This document shows positions 7,416-15,272 of a DNA stretch of 64,000 bases, piece after piece. Every line of letters starts with the position of its first letter. Within the stretch, counting starts at the first letter, position 1. The translations under genes and the position numbers were made by a program. The notes beneath the pieces are model-generated. The model was not told where the DNA came from. It was given only the letters and a program-made list of their open reading frames with translations, and did not search any database. The DNA comes from Desulfonispora thiosulfatigenes DSM 11270 (lineage in GTDB: Bacteria > Bacillota > Peptococcia > Peptococcales > Desulfonisporaceae), in contig NZ_FWWT01000017.1 of NCBI RefSeq assembly GCF_900176035.1, forward strand, positions 62,001 through 126,000, given 5' to 3'.

Positions 7416-8150
7416 ATGCAAGTGGAGTTGATTTCTTTGGAGAGTATTAGAAAATTTATTTGTTTAATTCAAAAAGGAGACTCTTTAAAAAGAGAGAGAA
7501 TAATAAATGAATATAAAGGGCAAATTCATTTATGGGCAAATATGTACTGTAAAAGGTATTTGGATTGGTCAAATGATGATGAACTAAGTATAGCTTTAGG
7601 CGCATTTAATGAAGCAATTGATTCATTTGAAATAAAAAAGGGTTCAAATTTTTTAGCATATGCAAAAATTGTAATTAGAAATAAATTAATAGATTATTTT
7701 AAAAAAGAAAAAAGACATCAATGTTTACCATTAGAAATTGAATGTAATGATGATAAATTTACACCATTTGAAATAAAAACAGCTGAAGAAAATTATCAAC
7801 GAGAAACAGAGCGAAATGAAAGGGTAGAGGAAATCAAATTATATCAAGAAAGGCTTTGCGAATATGGTTTAAGTTTTTCAGATCTGGTTAATATAGCACC
7901 TAAACACAAAGACACTAGGCAATCATTAATTAAAGCTGCTAACATTTTGGTAGAGGAAGAAGAATTAGCTATAAAATTAAAACGTACTAAAAGATTACCT
8001 ATTAAAGAACTTATGATAAAGACTGGATTAAGTCGTAAGGTATTAGAAAGTGGAAGGAAATACATAATATCTGTTGCAATTATCTTATTTGAAAATGAAT
8101 TCTATTATCTGAATAATTTTATCCAAAGGGGCACTTATAATGAAGAATAG
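7416..8150 (+). CDS. sigI: RNA polymerase sigma factor SigI
   Basis: Alternative sigma-70-family factor of the SigI group, known from Bacillus and Clostridia for heat or cell-wall/polysaccharide signals. The 244-residue protein has the SigI-type N-terminal region (IQKGDSLKRERIINEYKGQI), a region 2 with SIALGAFNEAIDSFEIKKGSNFLAYA and RNKLIDYFKKEKR, and a SigI-specific C-terminal region ending in an HTH-like LPIKELMIKTGLSRKVLES. The ATG at 7416 has only a weak AAAAGAG ribosome site. Its end overlaps rsgI by 11 bases, the usual arrangement of sigI with its anti-sigma factor. Confidence 0.92.
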   Translation: MQVELISLESIRKFICLIQKGDSLKRERIINEYKGQIHLWANMYCKRYLDWSNDDELSIALGAFNEAIDSFEIKKGSNFLAYAKIVIRNKLIDYFKKEKRHQCLPLEIECNDDKFTPFEIKTAEENYQRETERNERVEEIKLYQERLCEYGLSFSDLVNIAPKHKDTRQSLIKAANILVEEEELAIKLKRTKRLPIKELMIKTGLSRKVLESGRKYIISVAIILFENEFYYLNNFIQRGTYNEE

Positions 8151-9258
8151 AGCTATGATAATAGAAATAAAGGAAAAATCGATTATAATACTTACGTCTG
8201 ATTCTGAATTTAAGGAAATTCCTAAAACAAAGAAGCTTCCCCGGATTGGTGAATACATTGAGTTTAAAGCGGTTAAGAAAAGGTTTGAATATATTAAGCT
8301 AATTAATATAGCTGCAATTATTAGTTTTATCATATTGATAAGCTTAATTACTAGTTTTTTATTTACACCTGCGGCAGTAGTTGCCTTAGATATTAACCCA
8401 AGTCTTGAATTTAATGTAAATAAAAAAGGGATTGTCGAAAAGATCGTACCCCTTAATGAAGATGCTAAGGAGATATTAAAGAATAATAATCTACAGAATA
8501 TTCCTATTGATGATAGTTTAAATAAATTTATGGATTTATGTGTTAAAGAGGGATTTATAGCTCATGAAAAAGAAAATATGATAGTGGTATCATTAATTAA
8601 TGAAAATAATAGTGTGAAAACTTTAAATTTAGGAAATATAGAAGAAAATATAAATGAGGTTTTAGCAAAAAATAACTTTGAAGGAGAAATAGCTTCTGAT
8701 AATACTTCTAAAAAAGACTGGAAAGAAGCTAAAAAAAATGATATATCGGTAAATAAGCTTAAGGTAATAAAGAAATTACCGGATAGCAAAGAAAAAATCA
8801 AAGAAGATAGTTATAAAAATATGTCTATTAACTCTCTTGTAAAACAAGAAAATTTAGAACTTACGAAAAACTTTAAAAACGTAAAACATATTTCTACTAA
8901 AAATATTAAAAATAAAAGGACCTTAACTAAAGAAAAAATACTTAAAAAGAAGGAAAAGATTAAAAACAAACAAAAAGAAACTAAAATAAAACACGAAAAC
9001 AAAATCCAGATAAATGGAGAGAAGGTTAACAAAAATATAGAACATAAAATTAAGAAAGACAAAATTAGAGTAAATAAAGATAATCTTAAACCAAATACGG
9101 AAAATAAAATTAGGGTAAAGCATGAAAGAGTAAAAGAAATTAAAAAGAAAAGTTTGAACAAAGAGAAAAACAAGAACAAAGAGAAAAACAAGAATAAAGA
9201 CAAAAATAAGAATAACAAAAAAAATAAAAATAAAGATAAGGACATTACCCAAAAATAA
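8140..9258 (+). CDS. rsgI: Anti-sigma-I factor RsgI with a Lys/Asn-rich tail
   Basis: Membrane-bound anti-sigma factor expected to hold SigI. The 372-residue protein has the N-terminal RsgI domain (about 1-50), one transmembrane helix (about 52-75), and an extracytoplasmic domain with the conserved ALDINPSLEFNVN (about 83-95). From about residue 190 the rest is low-complexity and very basic, finishing in repeats of KNKEKNK/KDKNKN type. Other RsgI proteins carry carbohydrate-binding or enzymatic domains at this place; here there is only a polycationic tail, which might contact anionic wall polymers (inference). AAAGGGG precedes the ATG. Followed by a terminator. Confidence 0.9.
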   Translation: MKNRAMIIEIKEKSIIILTSDSEFKEIPKTKKLPRIGEYIEFKAVKKRFEYIKLINIAAIISFIILISLITSFLFTPAAVVALDINPSLEFNVNKKGIVEKIVPLNEDAKEILKNNNLQNIPIDDSLNKFMDLCVKEGFIAHEKENMIVVSLINENNSVKTLNLGNIEENINEVLAKNNFEGEIASDNTSKKDWKEAKKNDISVNKLKVIKKLPDSKEKIKEDSYKNMSINSLVKQENLELTKNFKNVKHISTKNIKNKRTLTKEKILKKKEKIKNKQKETKIKHENKIQINGEKVNKNIEHKIKKDKIRVNKDNLKPNTENKIRVKHERVKEIKKKSLNKEKNKNKEKNKNKDKNKNNKKNKNKDKDITQK

Positions 9259-9272
9259 AAACATAACTTTAA

Positions 9273-9303
9273 GATCTCGTTTTTTAAATAACGAGATTTT
9301 TTA
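9273..9303 (+). terminator. Terminator after rsgI
   Basis: Stem ATCTCGTT / AACGAGAT at 9274-9281 and 9290-9297 with an AT loop, followed by a run of six T. Confidence 0.75.
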
Positions 9304-9448
9304 AATATAGGAAAATTTAAGGGGAATTTTAAATCTAAGATTATTCAAAAGATACTTTTAAATACTTAAAATAACTTGAACTTTTTCTTTTTTACTTATA
9401 GTATTTTCTAAAGACTGATGTTAATTCTATTTAATTGGAGTGAAATAG

Positions 9449-10099
9449 ATGGAAAAGATATTAATAATTGAAGATGAAGATCCTATTAGGGAATTAATAA
9501 AACTTAATCTTCAGGTGGCAGGATATGAAACCTTAGAAGCAAGTGATGGTAGTGAGGGACTAGAAAAATTCAAAACTGAAAAGGTTGATTTAGTATTATT
9601 AGATATAATGCTGCCAAAAGTAGATGGTTATGAAATTTTACCGCAAATAATAAAAAAAAGTATTCCAGTAATTCTCTTAACTGCTAAGGATGGTTTGCAG
9701 GACAAGGTTAAAGGATTAGATATGGGTGCAGATGATTATGTGACCAAGCCTTTTGAGGCCATGGAATTACTTGCTAGAATAAAGGCTGTTTTAAGAAGAA
9801 GTGCTAAAGATGAGATAAAAATAAAATTTGATGATATAGAAATTTACTTAGATCAGCATAAGGTTGTAAAAGAGGGCGAGGAAATAGAATTAACCTTTAA
9901 AGAATTTGATTTATTAAGACTCTTAGCCCAAAATAAAGGAATGGTAATGTCGCGGGATAGGCTTTTACAATTAGTTTGGGATTATGAATATGAAGGAAAT
10001 ACTAGAACTGTGGATATGCATATTCAAAGACTACGTAATAAATTAGGAACAGATAAGATTAAGACAGTATATAAGGTAGGTTATCGACTGGAGGATTAA
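9449..10099 (+). CDS. OmpR/PhoB-family response regulator
   Basis: Two-component DNA-binding regulator of 216 residues. Receiver domain (1-115) with acidic pair IEDEDP, phosphoacceptor Asp in LVLLDIMLPKVDGYE (about residue 52), conserved Thr in ILLTAKD and Lys in VTKPFEA. Winged-helix effector domain (about 125-216) with LTFKEFDLLRLLAQNKG and RTVDMHIQRLRNKLG. TTGGAGTG before the ATG. It stops two bases before the kinase gene, so the pair is cotranscribed. Target genes are unknown; a tandem TTTACA repeat just after the kinase gene could be one of its sites. Confidence 0.95.
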   Translation: MEKILIIEDEDPIRELIKLNLQVAGYETLEASDGSEGLEKFKTEKVDLVLLDIMLPKVDGYEILPQIIKKSIPVILLTAKDGLQDKVKGLDMGADDYVTKPFEAMELLARIKAVLRRSAKDEIKIKFDDIEIYLDQHKVVKEGEEIELTFKEFDLLRLLAQNKGMVMSRDRLLQLVWDYEYEGNTRTVDMHIQRLRNKLGTDKIKTVYKVGYRLED

Positions 10100-10101
10100 G
10101 G

Positions 10102-11508
10102 ATGAAATTTGGATGGAAAATATTTATTCTTTGTATGAGTATCTATATTGTTTCCTTAGCGATAACAGGAATTGTTGTTACTGAATATTCTTATAATAGT
10201 TTACTTAAAAAGGAAGTCCAACGAAGTTTAGAAGAGGAAAGTAATCTACATTCTACTTTAGCTTTATATTTACTGAATAATAAAAGAATTACTAAGGAAA
10301 AGATAGAGCTCGAAAAATATAGCCAAAGTATGGTTGATATGTTTAAAACAGATAATAATTATTTAGAAGTTTTTGATAAAAAAATGAATTTGTTAGCTAG
10401 CAATGCAGATAAAAACTGGCTCATGACCAGAGAAGAGTTAAAAATAGCCTTAGAAGGCAAAAAGAATTTTATTTTAAGAAGTGATGGTGGGAAACATTAT
10501 CTGTTTATGGCTAATGTTTTGCAAATAGAGGATGAAACAATTATTTTATCTTTGATTAAAGATATTACTCATATCGATAATCAAAGAAAAGAACAATATT
10601 TGTTTTTTTTACGAACAGGTATAATTGGTTTAATTTTTGTGGCGGCAGTAACTTTCTTGCTTAGTAAACTAGTTATAAGACCAATCTTAGATTTAAGTAG
10701 GACTGCCCATAATATATCTTCAGGAAATTTTACGGATCGGGTTAAAGTAAATAGTAAAGATGAAATTGGCTTATTAGCTCAGCAATTTAATATAATGGCT
10801 TCAGAAGTTGAGGCGAAAATTTCAGAGCTTGAAAAGGAAAGTGAGAGGCAAAGAAGATTTATTGATAATTTAACTCATGAGCTAAGAACTCCACTAACCT
10901 CAATAATTGGTTATGCAGAATTATTAAAAACTTTGCAATATAATCCGGATATATACAATAAGGGTTTAAATTATATTCATGGAGAAGGAAAAAGAATGCT
11001 TAAGCTTTCTAATACTTTGATGGATATGATTTTATTAAGAGAAAAGGTTTTTCAATTAGAAAAGCAGGACGTTTTACCACTTTTAAGAGAAGTAAAAGAT
11101 ATTTTAGAAGTAAAGGCTATAGATAAGAATATTGATCTTGAAATAATAGGTGAAGATACTAGTATCCTAATTGATCGTGATTTATTTAAAGGTGTACTTA
11201 TTAATTTAGTAGATAATGCTCTTAAAGCTAGTCAAAATGGGATGATTATTTACCTTGGGGTTAATAAATCAAGAGGAAGAACTCATGTTTATGTACAAGA
11301 TGAAGGCTGTGGCATGGAAAAAGAAGAAATTAAAAAGATAATAGAACCTTTTTATCGAGTAGAAAAATCACGTTCAAGAAGAGAAGGAGGGGTGGGCCTT
11401 GGTCTTGCGATTTGTCAGCAGATTGTAATTGACCACGGGGCAACCCTTGAAGTGGAAAGCGAAATTAACAAAGGAACAAAGGTGAGTATTATTTTTAATT
11501 CTCTTTAA
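10102..11508 (+). CDS. Membrane sensor histidine kinase
   Basis: Partner of the preceding regulator, 468 residues. Transmembrane helices at about 7-29 and 171-192 flank an extracytoplasmic sensor region of about 140 residues; then HAMP (about 193-245, motif VIRPILDLSRTA), HisKA with the phospho-His in FIDNLTHELRTPLTSIIGY, and a HATPase domain with N box LINLVDNALKAS and G boxes DEGCGM and GVGLGLAICQQ. No PAS domain. The signal is unknown; the periplasmic region resembles other short PhoR-like sensors only in size. The next genes encode two lipoproteins, which fits a cell-envelope role (inference). Confidence 0.95.
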   Translation: MKFGWKIFILCMSIYIVSLAITGIVVTEYSYNSLLKKEVQRSLEEESNLHSTLALYLLNNKRITKEKIELEKYSQSMVDMFKTDNNYLEVFDKKMNLLASNADKNWLMTREELKIALEGKKNFILRSDGGKHYLFMANVLQIEDETIILSLIKDITHIDNQRKEQYLFFLRTGIIGLIFVAAVTFLLSKLVIRPILDLSRTAHNISSGNFTDRVKVNSKDEIGLLAQQFNIMASEVEAKISELEKESERQRRFIDNLTHELRTPLTSIIGYAELLKTLQYNPDIYNKGLNYIHGEGKRMLKLSNTLMDMILLREKVFQLEKQDVLPLLREVKDILEVKAIDKNIDLEIIGEDTSILIDRDLFKGVLINLVDNALKASQNGMIIYLGVNKSRGRTHVYVQDEGCGMEKEEIKKIIEPFYRVEKSRSRREGGVGLGLAICQQIVIDHGATLEVESEINKGTKVSIIFNSL

Positions 11509-11511
11509 AGT

Positions 11512-11528
11512 TTTACAACTATTTTACA
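11512..11528 (+). promoter_or_regulatory. Tandem TTTACA repeat, candidate response-regulator site
   Basis: TTTACA at 11512-11517 and again at 11523-11528, an 11-base period (one helical turn), typical of direct-repeat sites bound by OmpR/PhoP-type dimers. It lies directly after the kinase gene and about 104 bases upstream of the acidic lipoprotein gene. The first copy can also be read as a -35 with TATAGA at 11536-11541 (18-base spacing). Confidence 0.4.
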
Positions 11529-11581
11529 AATAGAATATAGATTAGATGAATGTTAGTGTTATTATAACTACAGAGTTAAGG

Positions 11582-11603
11582 TTTGAGAAGAAAACTTCTC
11601 AAA
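11582..11603. repeat. Perfect inverted repeat in the leader of the mini-lipoprotein
   Basis: TTTGAGAAG-AAAA-CTTCTCAAA, nine-base arms, ending 16 bases before the ribosome site. It could be an operator or an mRNA stem-loop; there is no T-run, so it is not a typical terminator. Confidence 0.6.
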
Positions 11604-11631
11604 AAATATACATACCAAGGAGGAAGTTTAA

Positions 11632-11850
11632 GTGAAAAAGATTTTAAGTTTATTATTAGTTTTATCTCTAGGTTTATTCTTAGCAGTAGGATGTAGTTCT
11701 TCTGAAGAGAAAGCTCCAGCAGAAGATCAAGCTACTGAAGAAGGTACTACTGAAGATGCAGTAACTGAAGAAGATGCTACTACTGAAGAAGATGCTGCTG
11801 ACGAAGAAGCAACTGATGAAGAAGCTCCAGCTGAAGAAGAAGCAAAGTAA
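11632..11850 (+). CDS. Acidic low-complexity mini-lipoprotein, function unknown
   Basis: A 72-residue predicted lipoprotein. Signal peptide of about 20 residues ending in the lipobox LAVGC (Cys21), then a short SSS linker and a tail made almost wholly of Glu, Ala, Thr and Asp in repeats such as TEEDA and EEAPAEE, without a single aromatic residue. AAGGAGG precedes the GTG start. It has its own strong terminator and sits after the two-component operon with a tandem repeat and a hairpin upstream, so it may be a regulated, abundant surface protein. I recognise no family. The acidic tail could bind cations or act as a spacer (inference). Confidence 0.75.
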   Translation: MKKILSLLLVLSLGLFLAVGCSSSEEKAPAEDQATEEGTTEDAVTEEDATTEEDAADEEATDEEAPAEEEAK

Positions 11851-11858
11851 TTTTATAA

Positions 11859-11890
11859 AAAAAGGGTCTTCCTATTGGGAGACCCTTTTA
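11859..11890 (+). terminator. Terminator after the mini-lipoprotein
   Basis: AAAGGGTCT / AGACCCTTT stem (11861-11869 and 11880-11888) with extra wobble pairs towards the loop, followed by T residues. Confidence 0.85.
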
Positions 11891-11926
11891 GTATTTGTGG
11901 TAAAATAATAAGAGGGGAGGTTGGTC

Positions 11927-13750
11927 ATGAAAAGAATTCTAATATTGTTAGTAGTTATTTTATTTACCTTGGTTGGATGTACTCAAGACAAAATAAAAGA
12001 TAATCAAGTTTATGTAGTAGAAGATAATCCTAGTAGTGAGGGTGAAAATGTACAAAATGATTTAGTCACTAAAGGTCTTATACCTTTTGAAGAATATGAA
12101 TACTCAAATGAAGATGAAGAATATGGTCAAATTTTATTAACAATTTCACCAGATAGCAATTATAAATATTATATGGAAATAGAACAAAATACAAAAAAGC
12201 ATGAAATGATTAAGGGTGCAAATATAGAATTAGTTAAAATAATAAAAGTGAATATAAAAAATCAAGAAGAAAAGGTAATCGCGGAAAGTGTACCTTTTAT
12301 TTCTCAAGTAAAATGGAATAAAGATGGAACTATCGTGGGATTTTGTGGTGGCGATAGATTAACGATATATGACACTATTAATAGTAAATTATTATTAGAA
12401 GAAAAACTTTTAAATGATGAGATATCTTATTTTGCGTGGTCACCTAAAGAAGTAAATAAATTATATACAGAACAATCAAGTTTAGCTAATGGTAGTATCT
12501 ATTATACGGATCTGCAAAAGAAGCTTGAATCTTATGAAACGAAGGAAGATATTTATTATAAAGGAAATTTAGATAATAGATATCATTATGCAACGAAGTG
12601 GTTTGTTGTTGATGAAAAGGATAAATTAAAAACTAAAAGAGATAGTATAAATACAGTTGTAGTAAATGATAAGGGCTTAATTGTTAAAGGTTTAGGTGAG
12701 GGAAGATTTAGAGATTCTTATAAAAAGTCAGTAGTCAAAATTGGTGAAAATGGCTTTGGTTTATATTATATTAAGGATATAAATAATCCTGGGAAAACTA
12801 AAAAATTAACTAAGGAATACATTTACGATGTAAAATTCGTAGGTGATGGAAAAATAGCTTATCTTGTAGATGACAAGGATATTAATAAAAATTATTTTCT
12901 CTTAAAGATAATTGATAAAAATGGCAATTTTATTGATGAATTTGAAGTTTCAGGAGGAAATCTAGCTTTAGCACCTAATGGAAAAACAGGTTATATTGGA
13001 GGACCTTTATTAGAAAAGATAAACTTTGAAACTAATGAAATCTCGTATAAAAGAAATATAAATGATTATAATCAGGAAAAAAATCATCAAGCAAAAGTAT
13101 TTAGAACAATAAGAGGAGCTATGGATACACTGTATCAGTTTGAATTGTCTAACAAAAAGAGCTATGAGGCAGTAGAAGAGTATTATATTGATAGCTTATC
13201 ACCCGAACAATGGGCTTATTTTGATTTAAGTACTAACTTTAAAGAAAATAATGCACTTGTTAAAGAAGAAGCTTATAATTTAGAAATACTTATTAAAGAA
13301 GTAAAGGATGATTTTAAAACTAATAAAGCTTCTTATTTAATTAGGGTAGAAGCTAAAGATGCCACAGGACAAGAACAAGTAAGAGAACATTCTTTAGAAC
13401 TTTTAAAAAAGGATAACAATTGGTATGTTACAGGAATGAGTACCTTTCCTGATAGCAAAGAAAGATATATTGTCGAAAGAATTGTAAATAAATATGTGGT
13501 AGATGCTCAAAAGGGAAAACTGTTTCCTAAAGTAATAGAAGATAAAGAGGTAAGTGTAGGACAAGTTCAATTTTGGAGTGCTAGTATGCCTCATTTAGCA
13601 TCAAAAGTATCTAATGCAAGTTATGCTAAGGTGTATTTAATCGTAGGGAATCAGAAAGAAGAAATTTATAAATTAGTCCTCGAAAAGAAAAATAAAACCT
13701 GGAAACCAATAGCTTTAGAAAAGGAAAATTTGAGTAGCTTGTTACCTTGA
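11927..13750 (+). CDS. Large lipoprotein of unknown function
   Basis: About 607-residue predicted lipoprotein: signal peptide with lipobox LVGC (Cys about 18). The middle part has spaced beta-rich segments reminiscent of a propeller (for example FAWSPKEVNKLY and LALAPNGKTGYIGG), and there is a C-terminal region (about 390-607) of mixed alpha/beta character that may be a separate domain. I recognise no enzyme motif and give no function. ATG at 11927 is preferred over TTG at 11921, since AGGGGAGG ends six bases before the ATG. It follows the acidic mini-lipoprotein after a terminator; the two may still be functionally linked. Confidence 0.8.
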   Translation: MKRILILLVVILFTLVGCTQDKIKDNQVYVVEDNPSSEGENVQNDLVTKGLIPFEEYEYSNEDEEYGQILLTISPDSNYKYYMEIEQNTKKHEMIKGANIELVKIIKVNIKNQEEKVIAESVPFISQVKWNKDGTIVGFCGGDRLTIYDTINSKLLLEEKLLNDEISYFAWSPKEVNKLYTEQSSLANGSIYYTDLQKKLESYETKEDIYYKGNLDNRYHYATKWFVVDEKDKLKTKRDSINTVVVNDKGLIVKGLGEGRFRDSYKKSVVKIGENGFGLYYIKDINNPGKTKKLTKEYIYDVKFVGDGKIAYLVDDKDINKNYFLLKIIDKNGNFIDEFEVSGGNLALAPNGKTGYIGGPLLEKINFETNEISYKRNINDYNQEKNHQAKVFRTIRGAMDTLYQFELSNKKSYEAVEEYYIDSLSPEQWAYFDLSTNFKENNALVKEEAYNLEILIKEVKDDFKTNKASYLIRVEAKDATGQEQVREHSLELLKKDNNWYVTGMSTFPDSKERYIVERIVNKYVVDAQKGKLFPKVIEDKEVSVGQVQFWSASMPHLASKVSNASYAKVYLIVGNQKEEIYKLVLEKKNKTWKPIALEKENLSSLLP

Positions 13751-13817
13751 ACACAATAGTAAAGAAGGATTTTAGCTAGTTTTAGCGAATATATTTTAAG
13801 AATAACTTGTCATTTGA

Positions 13818-13848
13818 CCACAATCCGTTATTGGGTTGTGGTTTTTTT
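13818..13848 (+). terminator. Terminator directly upstream of thiN
   Basis: CCACAATCC / GGGTTGTGG stem (one wobble pair) and seven T. The thiN ribosome site begins two bases later, so either thiN reads through it or it acts as an attenuator. Confidence 0.8.
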
Positions 13849-13862
13849 AAGGAGAGAAAAAC

Positions 13863-14501
13863 ATGAAAACTGTCATTATAACCAATGGTGATATGAATAA
13901 TTTAGATTATTATAAGGAAATTATCCAGAATCAAGAATACATAATCTGTGTGGATGGTGCAATTAGGTATTTATTAAAAATGAATATAAATCCTGATATT
14001 ATTATAGGTGATTTGGATTCGACTGATCTAGAGTTTCTAGAAGTAATAAAAGCAAAGAATATTCCTATAGCTAAATATCCCAGTGAAAAGGATGAAACTG
14101 ATACAGAGCTAGCTATTATGTTAGCCTTGGAAAAGAAAAGTAGTGAAATTATATTATTAGGTGGAGTGGGTAGTAGGATAGATCATTCTTTTACTAACTT
14201 TACCTTGATGGCTAAAACTGCAGAAAAGGGAATTAAATGCAGGATAATAAATGAAAAAAATGATTGCTATTTTGTGAAAGATTATATTTCTTTTAAGAAT
14301 ATTGATAAAGGTTACAATGTATCTATAATTCCAGTAATTGGTGACATAATAGTAAAAGAGACTGAAGGGCTTTATTATCCCTTGAAAAATGAGGTATTAA
14401 GTTTGGGTAGTTCTAGAGGGATTAGTAATGTAGCCTTAAAAGAAAATATAGCAATTACTATAAAAGAAGGAATGGCTATGATAATTTTAGCTAAGGATTA
14501 G
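13863..14501 (+). CDS. thiN: Thiamine pyrophosphokinase
   Basis: Transfers pyrophosphate from ATP to thiamine, giving the cofactor TPP in the cytosol. The 212-residue protein has the ThiN/TPK motifs: CVDGAIRYLL, IIGDLDST (metal/substrate aspartates, about 50-57), KYPSEKDETDTELA (about 75-88) and LLGGVGSRIDHSF (about 100-112). AAGGAGAG before the ATG. It heads a run of four thiamine genes (thiN and an ABC transporter) with gaps of 3-13 bases, so one operon. No TPP riboswitch is visible; the gene is preceded at once by a terminator-like hairpin. Confidence 0.95.
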   Translation: MKTVIITNGDMNNLDYYKEIIQNQEYIICVDGAIRYLLKMNINPDIIIGDLDSTDLEFLEVIKAKNIPIAKYPSEKDETDTELAIMLALEKKSSEIILLGGVGSRIDHSFTNFTLMAKTAEKGIKCRIINEKNDCYFVKDYISFKNIDKGYNVSIIPVIGDIIVKETEGLYYPLKNEVLSLGSSRGISNVALKENIAITIKEGMAMIILAKD

Positions 14502-14512
14502 GAGGACAATTT

Positions 14513-15259
14513 ATGTCAAAAACAATTGATAAGTTAATTCCTCTGGGATTTAGCATATTTATTATTTTAGTTTGGGAGATTTTTGTCAAGGCCTTACAGA
14601 TTCCAAAATGGATTCTACCTGCTCCAAGTATTATTATTAATAGTTTATTTAGTAATTTACCTTATATGTTTAATCACACAATAGCAACTCTAGCAGAAGC
14701 TCTTTTAGGGTTTGTTCTAGCTATAATTATTTCTTTTATAATTGCATTTTTAATGGATAGTATTTCTTTCATAAGGAAGGCAATATATCCACTTTTAATA
14801 ATTTCTCAAACTATTCCAATTATTTCAGTTGCACCTTTATTTATAATTTGGTTTGGTTATGGAATTTTACCTAAAATTATAGTAGTTCAGCTTGTTTGTT
14901 TTTTCCCAATTGTTATTAGCCTTTTAGGAGGATTGGCCTCTGTGGATGATGATCAGATTAATCTTTTAAGATCAATGGGAGCTAGTAATTTAGAATTATT
15001 TAAAATGGTTAAACTTCCAGCCAGTATGCCTAGCTTTTTTTCAGGCTTAAAAATATCAGCCTCATATAGTATTATGGGCGCAATTATAGGGGAATGGTTA
15101 GGAGCAGAAAGAGGTTTAGGGGTTTTTATGACTTTAGCGCAAAAATCATTCCAAACTGAAAAGGTTTTTGCCGCTATTTTAATTATTACTGTCCTAAGTT
15201 TAGGGATATTTTTAGTTGTGTCAATAATGGAAAAAATAATTATTCCATGGAAAAATTAA
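14513..15259 (+). CDS. thiX: ABC transporter permease, thiamine-precursor type
   Basis: Inner-membrane subunit of a BPD-type importer, 248 residues with about six hydrophobic segments. The EAA loop contacting the ATPase is visible around LLRSMGASNLELFKMVKLPASMP (about 155-175). The family is the SsuC/TauC/ThiX permeases, and the assignment to thiamine precursors rests on its neighbours: thiN before it and an NMT1/THI5-like binding protein and ATPase after it. AGGAGG upstream of the ATG. Confidence 0.85.
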   Translation: MSKTIDKLIPLGFSIFIILVWEIFVKALQIPKWILPAPSIIINSLFSNLPYMFNHTIATLAEALLGFVLAIIISFIIAFLMDSISFIRKAIYPLLIISQTIPIISVAPLFIIWFGYGILPKIIVVQLVCFFPIVISLLGGLASVDDDQINLLRSMGASNLELFKMVKLPASMPSFFSGLKISASYSIMGAIIGEWLGAERGLGVFMTLAQKSFQTEKVFAAILIITVLSLGIFLVVSIMEKIIIPWKN

Positions 15260-15272
15260 AGGGGGTCAAAAG

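Noticed and set aside
8811-9264. Long minus-strand ORFs opposite the rsgI tail (Phe/Leu/Ser-rich proteins)
   Set aside because: They are the mirror image of the AAA/AAN-rich Lys/Asn codons of the tail and have no ribosome sites; composition artefact.
13751-13862. TPP riboswitch upstream of thiN
   Set aside because: The conserved CTGAGA and ACC-CTGATCTGG-type elements are not present; only a plain terminator hairpin is seen.
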